NCBI GenBank assembly: GCA_009760885.1
Contig: CM019692.1
Location: 57,092,964-57,156,963, forward strand
From: Achatina immaculata
Lineage: Eukaryota; Mollusca; Gastropoda; Stylommatophora; Achatinidae
DNA length: 64,000 bases
Direction: 5' to 3'
A program made the position numbers and the translations under genes. Numbering within the stretch: the first letter of the stretch is position 1; the number at the start of each line of letters is the position of its first letter. Of the stretch, positions 24,801 through 36,800 are shown in pieces. The notes under the pieces are model-generated. The model worked only from the letters and a program-made list of their open reading frames with translations, was not told the origin of the DNA and searched no databases.

Positions 24801-27800
24801 TACTTCACTTATTGTTATTGGTCCTGTAATTATGTTTAGTTCCGTTTTTGATTCAGGTATGTCTATTGTTTGTACTGCTTGTGTTCTGTTTAGTAGGGTG
24901 TTAAAGTGTTCCCTCCATCTTTCAATTTTTTCTCTTTCTCCACTATCGAGTTGTCCTAAATGTTTACAAAGAATTAGAAAAATATTTTGGCCAAACACCA
25001 TAAGAAATAACATCTTGTTGGCAGAGATGCAGATGAAGCCACTGACAGCAATTATTGAGGAAAGACGCTGGTGATGGTTGGGACATGTGCTCCAAATGAC
25101 TATTAACTCACTACCAAAAACAGCACTAAGATGGACACCACAGGGGAACAGAAGTAAGGGTAGACCAAAAGAGACATGGAGAAGAACAACAGAGAGGATG
25201 TTGAGCAATAGAGGGCTCACCTGGGCAAGAGCAGAAAAAAAGGCACAGGACAGGCATTTGTGGAAAACCCTTGCGGAAGCCCCATGTGCCCTGGGCACTT
25301 AAGGTTCAGAGAGAGAGAGATACAGGTATATTAAATTGAACTCCATATACAAGTATATTAAATTGAACTCCATATACAAGTATATTAAATTGAACTCCAT
25401 ATACAAGTATATTAAATTGAACTCCATATACAAGTATATTAAATTGAACTCCATATACAAGTATATTAAATTGAACTCCATATACAAGTATATTAAATTG
25501 AACTCCATATACAGTTATATTAAATTGAACTCCATTTACAAGTATATTAAATTGAACTCCATATACAAGTATATTAAGTTGAATTCCATATACAGGTATA
25601 TTAAATTGAAAATAGGAAACGATCCAACCTGTCCCTGCAGTGCATCAGATGTGACAGTAGGACATGTGCTACAAAGCTTCAGGCTGTACAAAGAGTTGAG
25701 GAAGTAAGCATTTGGCTCTTGTTAGTCCCAAAAAGAGAACAATTGTTTGGAGACTGGAGATGTCCTGTCCTTCCTTGGACACAGCAATATACCTTATATC
25801 TGAGGTAAAATCTGACTTCTTAAAAAGAATAGAGAAGATGATCAGTTGCAGTAAATATGAATATGATTGTCTTATTTTTTTAATGTGTCAAGTCCTTCAT
25901 TGTCTGTTTTTTTTTTTTTCTCAGGATGTTTTCAAGGCTTTTAAAACAGCAGGCAGTGAAGAGTTCAGTCTGAGCTTAGAGCTGACCAAGAACCATCGCT
26001 CAGAATCGGAGCTGATAGTGGAAAATGCTGGAAACATTGCAAATAAAATCATGCCTACATTCAGCGAAGAGAAAAGATTCCATTTGAAAGAGATTTCGGA
26101 GTTTGCAGACAGTAATGGTATGTCTGATATCTTTTCACGAAGTGTAGAGTGAAAATTAAGACCCCTGAACTGTTTGTTTACAGAAGAATAGGGCATATTC
26201 TGGGGAAAACAGAAGTAGTACTACAAGTGAAATTTAAAAAAAAAGAATTAAAAACATAAGAACCAGCTAGTTCAAATAATTGGTTATGTCATGAGGTATA
26301 ATACAATAATGAAAGCCATACTAGAGAGAACAGTAGAATGAAAAAGAGCAAGAGGACAGCAATGATGATATGTTGGTGGACAACATAAAAAAATAGACTG
26401 TAAGCTTGACCAGGTGCACTGTGGAAACAGAAGAGTAATCTTGAGGACCATTGCAGGCAACCTTCCATGGGAAGAGGGCATAAGATAAGGTTTAAAAGTA
26501 GATTTCATTTTATTTTTAACTTTTTAAAAATGTAGTTTCATTTTAATACATCTCTCACAATCTTTCTGTTATTCACAATTTGACTGCACAAGTTTGTGTA
26601 CTAGCCAGTCAGAATAAAGTGCTAAAAAAAAAAAAACGTTCACGCTAGGATTTGCAGATAGCAGAGGAAGGGGCTGCCTACACAAGAGACGGAGGGAGGA
26701 AATTACACAGAAACATTAAATATCCTATTATATGAAGCAGATTGCTGAGCCCTGTCAAGATGCCTGTTTGCCCCCTCAACTCTGAAAGGTATATGAGGAT
26801 GGAGGACAAGTTTCAGTGCTCTGAATTAGCAGAATAAAGATTTGAGTTTCTCGTCTTTTATTTCCTGTGTCCTCCATTAACTCATCTAACACAGTTACCC
26901 CTCTTGTATTCTCTTTGTTTAACTAGGCAGTCTGTTTCTCTGCAGGAGTTCTTCTTGCAGTATATTTGGTTATTAAAGCACCAACCGGGTGTCTGCTTCT
27001 CATTTCAGAGTGTGATGAAGCCGTTAGAGATCTTCTTAAACATGTCAGAGATGTTCAGTCTCATGAGGATTCGCAGTTTATCTCCTTTAGAAAGTTGGTA
27101 TTGTTTATTAGTGCAATAAATGATTATCGTGTGTAGGAATAGAGGCTTGAGTGAATGGTGAAGCGGTCAGTGCAGTAGTCTCTCATGGATCTGTGGTTCA
27201 AGTCAGGCCATATGCATCCCAGTCACCCCCAGGCTGTGGAAATGGATACCCGTTTTTAGAGGCTGGGTGGGACCCCAGGCATTTTTGGTGTATACCAGAA
27301 GAAAAAAATCCCCGTTGCTTGGACTTGAACCAGGTACCACTGGATTAGAAAACCAAGCATCTAACCGCTTAACAAACCAGGCTGCCTTGCTCTAAATGTC
27401 AGTAGTAAGGTAGCGATTTGTGCTTGAAGTTAAGAAAATGTCAAGCTGTGTTTCAGGGTGTTATATACCCTGCTATGAGATTAACTTTCTACTTCAATAT
27501 CAACTTTTTACCTTAATGATTTCACATTTCTATCTTAATGAGATCAGCTTTTTGCCTTTTTCTGCCTTAATAAGATCAACTTTTGCCTTATGAAATTAAC
27601 TTTCTACCTTAGTGAGATTTTGGATTTCTACATTAGTGAGATTAACTTTCTGCCTTGGTGAGGTTTCAGCTTTCTACCTTAGTGAGATTAACTTTCTACC
27701 ATGGTGAGATTTCAGCTTTCTACCTTGGTGAGATTAACTTTCTACCATGGTGAGATTTCAGCTTTCTACCTTAGTGAGATTAACTTTCTGCCTTGGTATC

Positions 27801-30800
27801 TTTGGTCAGCTTCTTTCTGTGTAAAAGCATTCTTCTTGAAAATACAGTCATCTTCTTCCTTTCCTTATTCCTTGTGTTAAAGTTAAAAAACGACATAAAT
27901 GAACTTTACAGTAGTAACAAGACTAGGAAGTGATATTTCATCAAGAAGTCTCACCATCATGTGTTCATCATTATGTTTCTTGTCTTTGATGTTGTCATAT
28001 AAAGACTCCTTGCTGAAATATTGTTTTCTTACAATAGTAAAACTTGTTATTCTCATTTTTTTTAAACTTTGAAATCACTCCCTTTAGCAATGACTATGTT
28101 TATCTGCACACTTGTTAAATGTATGCTTCATATATGCTAGGTTTTGTTTGTGTTATCAGTCTATTATTTTGTGTGACAAAAACAGAACTCTTGATAATGA
28201 TTCTTTCCTATTTTCACCATTAACTTTAGGTTCCACAGCTTATTTTCCTATCTGTATTCCCAATTATAAATATATACAATCCATTTATCTTTTTTCTGTA
28301 TTCCAATCAGCTCACACTGTAAGGCTGTGAATGAGGTTTGTTGCTTGCACTACAACAAACATCCAACTACTGCAGCTTCCACTGGTGGGAAAAAGGGGCG
28401 CACAGATTTCCGTATTGGGGACAAAATTTGTTTCGGCAAAAATAACCTGGTTCCAAATTTTCGCAACCTTATGCTAGACAGATACATTGAGGATAGCACT
28501 GCACTTCAAGAAGCTGTCAACGTGCACAGACATCAGAAACAACATCCACAGCAGGCTACAACACATACAGTTTGTTCTTACTCACATGGAAGTCAAAGCA
28601 GGGCCAAACTAGATACCGCACAAGCTCTGAAGCTGTTAGAAATTGATGATGCCACATTTGACTGCACAGTCAGCAAAATGAGAGAGAAGGAATGCAAGAC
28701 AGAGGAGGCAGTGATGGAGAGAGCAAAACAAGAACGGCTCAGACTTGCTAGAGAGCAGCAGGCAGCATGGAAAGCTTCACAGGTTTGTAAACAGGTGACA
28801 GTTATTATTAGCATAATTTAGTTAAGACAGAGAAAGGATGCTGCTCAGGTACAAAGTACAAAGGAAGTTCACTTAACTCAAGGAAAAGGTGAAGGAGATT
28901 CAATAAAAATTCGTGTCTGATTTTAACAAATTTTCTTGTAAAAAAAAAAAATTGCCATGTGGGAAGCTCATAAGAATAGAGTTGTCGAAGTAAAATCTGA
29001 CAGAAAATCCTAAAGTGAAAGCAGTTGGCGGGTTTACTTTTTTACCTATCTTTCACCATCACCTGCAGCTCTTCTAGATTTCCATTTAATACAAGCCTCA
29101 ACTTTCTTTCAGAGCTGAGTGTCAGAATCAAGAGGAGTTTATTGCAACAAGGGCTTGGCATATTCTATTTCTTAACTGCTACAGTAAAGCAGGAAACCCT
29201 TTCTTATGTTGGTAAAGTCAGCCATAAGAGTTGCCATGTAAAGTTTTGCTTGACAGTTTCTGTGCATAGTTGATATCTTTCTGCAGTTCTACAACTGTCT
29301 TCTAATGGAAAAAAAAAGTCAATTGTTAATTAGAATTTTATTAAAATAATGAAAAGGGCATATAATAAATTGTTTTTATAAAGTCTTGGCTTCCCAGACA
29401 GATTTACATAACATCATTACTTTCTTTTAACTCTTTCCATGCCAGGCGTCAATTTTTTGACGCTTCCTGTACCCCCATTGCTTACCAAGCGTCAATTTTT
29501 TTACGCTTGGTTTGTTTCAATAAAACAACTGGTGTAACATTTAGATTGTACACATTTCATCCGTGTTTCCGGTGACACTTTTCAAAATGATGAAAGAGTC
29601 CTTAGATACGAGCGATGCCGAGCGAGAAAAAGGAAGAGAAACATCGAAATTTTTCAATTTTTGGCGACATAGATAGGGGTATGGACATGGCCTGTGACCA
29701 CCCCGCTGCTCTTGAATGTATACCAAGTAGATCTAGACATATTTAGACAACTGGAGAAGTAGTTAGGAGGTTATTTCAGATATTAATTTAGCGAGAATGC
29801 AACACAGAATCACAATATGAGATCGACAAGTAGATCTAGACATCTCAGATGGTAAGTAGTGCATATCTAGACCTAGCCAATGGTGAGCTGGGCATAGTCA
29901 TTGTCTAAAAACATCACATTACTTCTTTTTTTCCTGAAAAACTCTGCATTTATGAAATTTTCATTCATTTAGTTATACTTTGAAACATAATGAGTATACG
30001 GAAGTACATGGAAATACTGTTTTCCATTCCATTTTATAACTATACCCACTTACAGGCCAAGACTCGCGCTTTTATTCTGGCACTCCACTACACATCCGTG
30101 TTTCTTCCTCTGGCACAGAAAGAGTTAAGTTCATCATCATCACCTTTCATTCCCATGGGAGCATAGGCCACAAATAAAGGCTCTCTAGTTGTCCCCATTC
30201 TTGGATTTGTTCTCTGCTTCCTTCCATGTGTATCCCTTGTCTCTGAGCACTGTCATGATTTCCCTTCTCCAAGAAGTAGTTCTAGGTCTTCCTCGATGTC
30301 TGTTTATGAGACTTCCATGTCATTGCCTGTTTTGTTGTGCTGGTGTTTCCTCAATGTTTGGCCAATCCACCTCTTATTTCCTAGACATGATTTGTTGGTT
30401 CATAGCCCCTTTTTTCAGACCTCCTCATTCTTGAACTTGTCCTGCCATTAAATGTTTTAAATCCACCTCAAGCAGTAGTTTGTGAATTGTTTGTATTCTC
30501 TATTGCCTTAGTCATCACTCATTCTTTTAAATTGGTATCATCATAATCTTTTGAATGTAGCCATTTTTGAAAAGACTATAAATTTATCACACGAGCACAT
30601 GAACCTGGATACCTTAAAGTGGACATTAATTTTATGCACAGGTTACTGGAGCACCTTCTCTTGGAAAAGAATCAGAAAAACTCTGTAATGGAGAGGTCTT
30701 TTTCATCATGGATGTAAGCTGTGGTTTTATTGTATGTATTTCAGTTGTCACTTTGGTCTCATGGATATAAACTGTAGCATTTGTCACTTCATGGATATAT

Positions 30801-33800
30801 GGTAGTTGTTGCTTCTACATTTCTGGCTAAAACACTTTTCACATTAAATGCTAAAATATATGGATTGTTACAGTTTTTACCAACTAGAAATGTTTACCAG
30901 TTATTTTTATGTTTGGGAAATTTTTCTGCTGCAGTATCTTAGGATAATGACATTTACAACAGTGGTTATATTCCCAGTGACCTGATTAAATCCACGTTTA
31001 TAGCACTACCAAAGAAACCAGGTGCAAAGGAATGTGACGACCACTGGACTGTCAGCCTCTCATGTCACATAACGAAGCTACTTCTGAGAATGATTATGAG
31101 AAGAACAAGGAAAAAGATAAAAATGGAAATAGCAGATGAACAGTTTGGATTTGTTGAAGGAAAGGGAACACACAATGCCATTTATGCTTTACAAACACTA
31201 ACAGAAAGAGCCTTAGAAGTACAGAAAGATCTCTACTTATGCTTCATTGATTACACCAAGGCATTTGACAAGGTGAAACATAATGAAGTTATTAAAATGC
31301 TTGAAGACATCAGTATAGATGCCAGAGACCTGAGGATTGTAAAACATCTATACTGGCAGCAAGAAGCAGCAGTTCGAGTTGAAAATAGGATTGGAAAATA
31401 TCAACCTATAAAACAAGAGGTGCGACAAGGATGTGTCTCCAGACTTTTTTTCTCTGTATAGCGAGAATATTCTAAGAACAATCATCACAGAACCAGGCAT
31501 AAAAATTGGAGGATAACAATATTAACAACCTTCGGTATGCTGATAACACAGTACTGATAGCTGAGAACCAACAAGACCTGCAAAATCTCTTGGATAAAGT
31601 CGCCAAAGAAAGTGAACAGAAAGGCCTTACTTTGAACATCAAAAAGACAGAGACTATGGTTATATCTAAGAAACAGAATCCACCAGCATGCAGTATTAAA
31701 TTAAACGGAACTATTCTAAAATAGGTGCAGAAATTCAAATACCTTGGAGCGGTAATAACTTCGGATGGGAAGTGCAGAACAGAAATTAGGAACAGAATAG
31801 GCCAAGCAAAGACTGCATTTCAGAGAATGAGAAACATATTGACCAACACATCCTTATCAATGAATGTTAGAAAACGAGTCCTAAAATGCTATATTGAACC
31901 TATCTTGTTATATGGAAGTGAATCATGGACAATAGGCAAGTCTGCACAAAAATCATTGGAAGCAGCAGAAATGTGGTTTATCAGAAGAATGTTGCGAATC
32001 CTCTGGACAGCAAAAATAACTAATGAAGAATGTATGAGAAGAGCTGGAGAGACAAAAAAACCTTGTCAAAAAGATAAGAGAGAGACAATGTACTTTCATA
32101 GGACATGCAATGAGAAAAGGGGGCATTGAAAATATTATAACAACAGGAAAAATAGAAGGAAGAAGATCAAGAGGAAGACCGAGAGAAATGATACTGGACA
32201 GTCTGACAGGATGGTGTGAGAGGAGATCACCAACTGAACTGGTGGCCTGCATGAAGGATCGTGTACTCCGGAGAAGCATAATAGCCAACGCCAGTTGGCA
32301 CGGCGCATGATTATGATGAGTATCTTAGGAAGCATTTTTCTTGAAAATCTTCATATATTTAGGCAGATCTTAGACTAGTTGGCCAAATTGTCATTTGTAG
32401 CATTGCTTATAATATAAGAGGTTTACATGAAGAAAAACTGTCCGAACCACATCATTTAAGAAAATTCTGGCTCCAGCTCACTTTGTATGAACCAGCTGAT
32501 TTGACAAATGGCTCACTAGGCAGAAACCTGCTTAAATTGTTTGCTGAATTCAGGGAGGCAAGCCAAAAGATAAGAGATAACACAGCAAAACTACGGATAA
32601 CAACATATCTCATGGTCAGTTTGAATTATTGAAAAATCTTTTTTTTGCAAGTCTTCTCCGCTTCAGGGACCCACCAGGAACATAGGCCCCAGCCCCTGAT
32701 GCGCTGAGCCTCCATTCTAAATGAAATCTGTCTCGAGGATCACACGAGTAAACTCAGTAGCAGCACGGGGCGATGTTGGTGATAGAAGTGTACGAAGTGA
32801 AGTGCAAGTCTTCAATCAGAAATTTTTGTTTAATGTGATTTCCTGTGAATTTTATATATATATATATATATATGAGGTGCTGGGCAAGAGCAGAAAAAAA
32901 GGCGAAGGACAGGCATTTGTGGAAAACCCTTGCGGAAGCCCCATGTGCCCTGGGCACTTAAGGTTCAGAGAGAGAGAGAGAGATATATGAGGTGCATGTT
33001 AACACGCAGTATGTGCTTTTCAATTTTTTTTAACTGTGCATTATTTTGGTTCTCTTCATTTGTTTGAATACCTTACCCACTTATCATTTTCTTCCTTAAG
33101 CATCATTTTCCTCATTAACATTTTCCATCTTTTTCTGTATTCTTGCCATACAACAAGTACAGTAAATGAAAAACAGTTTTTAAAATTTCATGATTAATGT
33201 TTACATTATTTTATAAAATATCCCTTTCATATGCACATAATGTATATATAAATATGATCAGGAAATCGAGCAGCCTATGCGATATCTGATTTTGTCAGAC
33301 CGAGATCCAGATTGTCCTCGTGTTGTCTGTGCTCCCTTCAAGTTACTGAGAAAGCAAGGCAGGATGAGACATTCCTGGGCCAGGACTATACACACATTCC
33401 AGGTAAAGATGGCCAACTTTTGCTCTATAAGAAAAGCTTTGAATGGTTAAAGATTTCATGTTGCGTGTGTAGTTTTTTTTTTTCCCTCTTATTTCTTTTG
33501 ATGTAAATTATACTTCTGGAAATTGGCAACCTTCGCTTGTGTAGCAACCACCACATGAAAGAAGAGAGGAAACTGGCAACCTCCGCTTGTGTAGCAACCA
33601 CCACATGAAAGAAGAGAGGAAACTAGCAACCTTTGCTTGTGTAGCAACCACCACATGAAAGAAGAGAGGAAACTGGCAACCTTCGCTTGTGTAGCAACCA
33701 CCACATGAAAGAAGAGAGGAAACTGGCAACCTTCGCTTGTGTAGCAACCACCACATGAAAGAAGAGAGAAAACTGGCAACCTTCGCTTGGGTAGCAAACA

Positions 33801-36800
33801 CCACATGAAAGAAAGAGAGGAAACAGGCAACCTCCGCTTGTGTAGCAACCACCACATGAAAGAAGAGAGGAAACTGTCAACCTTTGCTTGTGTAGCAACC
33901 ACCACATGAAAGAAGAGAGGAAACTGGCAACCTTCGCTTGTCTAGCAACCATCACATGAAAGAAGAGAGGAAACTGGCAACCTTCGCTTGTGTAGCAACT
34001 ACCACATGAAAGAAAAGAGGAAACTGGCAACCTTCGCTTGTGTAGCAACCACCACATGAAAGAAGAGAAAGTGCCAGAAAAGAAAGTATCACACTTTTGC
34101 AGAAATTTTAAAGAAAAAACAGTAGCTTTGTCAGCTGCTCTTGGCCAATGCCATTTTTTACCTGCACATAGTTCTCCTATAAACAATCTGTTGTACTGCT
34201 TTAGCCTGGCCCATGGTGATGAAGTTTGTTGAAAAACTGCACTTCAAGTTTGCCTTGGGATTTAGTACAGCTACCATCCATTTCCAGTCCACCTTATTAC
34301 TGTTATATTTTCTAATCCAGTTTTTTTGTTGCTGGTGTTACAGCATCATCTAATCCAGCTTACCGCTGCTAATGTTGACATCCTGCAGTCCAACTTGTTT
34401 TTCTGTAGAACAAACCAAGAAAGAGAGCTGCAGGCAGAAAAACCCTAACTTGATACTTATTTTTTGTGTTTTTACTCCTGGAGATCTTCATAATAAGCTG
34501 CCAGTAATTCACACCCATTCATTCATTCATTTATTTGCATGTCCCTTGCGGAACTTTGCCTCCCAAACAGCACTCCTGTAGGCCTCTCGGTTGAGAGCAA
34601 GATGGCCTGCTGCTGCTGCATCCATTTGCAGATCATCAACGATGTCTTGCAGCCATCTTCGCCTTGGTCTTCCTCTCTTTCTTTTTCCCACTATGTATCC
34701 TTCCAAGACGGTCTTTTCTAAATTATCATGACGTTTAATGTGTCCAAAATATTTTTCTCTGTTTAATCCTTTTCACTAGCCAGCCTTCTTCAAAATTAAG
34801 CTCTTGTAGTATAGATATATTTGTTCTTTTTAATTCACACCCATAGAGTTGAATAAGTTCCTCTAAAATGTGTGAAGATTTTGTGTCCTTTATCTTCTTT
34901 TGTCTTTCTGTGTGCAAATAACAGGGCTCAGAATCTGACACTGTGGTGTATGTTCTCGGCAAGGCAGCACCTCAAAACTGGCAGCATGTCTATACAGCCA
35001 TAACTAGAGGGAAGAAGTCTGTGTACATCATTGGCAGCAGGGCAGAACTATACAAGGCTATTAATAGAAGTGATCCTCCAAGACGTTCACGTCTGGGAAA
35101 CAGGCTGCAAGCAATGATAAAAAGAAATTTATCTTTAGTTGAGGTGAGTTATCCGAAGACTTTTTTAACATATTTAACCAGAGTATCAATGTATCAATGA
35201 GGAAAAACTGGAAGAAGTGGAGAGTTTTGAATATCTTGGATCGCTACTAACTAATAATGGAGATACAATAAGGGAAATTAAAAGGAGGACATCTATCGCT
35301 CTTCAGAAAGTAAAACAAATAAAGAATCTGTGGAGAGGAGCAGACAGAACCACAAAAATAAGATTTTTAAGGGCATGCATCTTTCCCATAGCAACATATG
35401 CCTGTGAGACCTGGACACATAAATGCCTTTGAATGTAAATGCTACAGAAGAGTTCTCCAAATATGGTGGACACAAAAAAGAACAAATATATCTATACTAC
35501 AAGAGCTTAATATTGAAGAAGGCTGGCTAGTGAAGAGGATTAAAGAGAGAAAACTTAAATATTTTGGACACATTAAACGTCATGATAATTTAGAGAAGAC
35601 CGTATTGGAAGGATACATAATGGGAAAAAGAAAAAGAGGAAGACCAAGACAAGATGGCTGCAAGACATCGTTGACGATCTGGAAATGGATGCAACAGCAG
35701 CAGGCCATCTTGCTCACAACCGAGAGGCCTACAGGAGTGCTGTTTGGGAGGCAAAGTTCCGCAAGGGACATGCAAATGAATGAATGAAAACCAGAGTCAT
35801 CTTAACCATAGCATTCCCTATTCTCCAGCCTTCTGCACAGAAGTATGAGGAAAGTTTAAAAAAGAGAGCAGCATTTAGCACAAGCTTCTGGCGTTTATTT
35901 GTATGAAAATTTATCATCATACAAAATTTGGAATTATTTCCCTTGCTAATTGTTTCCTGTGGCCATCAGCATCATGTGCTGTGTCTCATATTGCAAAGCA
36001 AGCTTGCCCTTTGGAAAACGAGTCCAGGTGAAATTCACAAATAAGTCTAGCAGCTGGATTTTTAACATTTTTTTTTTAACAAAAAAGTGACTTTAGACAC
36101 GCATAGAAGTTCCAAAATTGATGAAGGAAATTTGTTGCCGTTGCTGTGTAGAATTCATGCTTGTAGAATCTATTTATTTGCTTCTGTCTAACAGCTGCAA
36201 TTGTTTTGCTTTCTTCAGTATTAAATGTAGAGTTTATCCCCTGTCATGTAATGGCAAGTTGTAGCCAGTTATCCAAGAATAAATTTGCTTATGTGTCTGT
36301 GTGTTTTTATTAGGCATGCAAGGTGAAGTTTCTGGAGAGCTTTCACATGGATGATAGAAAAGTTACCGCAGCGTCAAGTGCGGATGAAATCCTGGACAGC
36401 AGTGACAGCTGGATGTTTGATTCCAGTCTTGAGCAAACTCTAAAAGGTAGGCAGTATTTTATTGTGTAATCACTTTCACACTGTCTCAGCTCTGTATATT
36501 TCTGAGTTGACACACAATATCTCCTTTCTTCTCTCCAATGATCTGTATACAATTTCTCTTTCCTTTCTTTAGCTGTTTTGTCATTTTTTTTTTTTATCAT
36601 CATCACTACTGTCATACCATGGAAAAATAATTTTTTTTTTTTTCTATCAGATTTGTGTCATCTGTCGTGATATTATTCTAGCACTTTTATCATTTCATTC
36701 CTGTCACGAGATGTTTTTTTGACATACTTTTTCCTGGTGGGGTCCAAGCGCTGGCTGGATCTTGAGTAGTCTTTGTTTTCTGTTAACAGTATAACTATGT

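Noticed and set aside
27309..27392. Minus-strand tRNA gene
   Set aside because: A and B boxes are present but the ends do not pair as an acceptor stem; it is a tRNA-derived SINE head.
33489..34186. Minus-strand open frames with repeated [11 protein letters not shown]
   Set aside because: Produced by the 50-bp minisatellite; no start context, splice sites or conserved domain.
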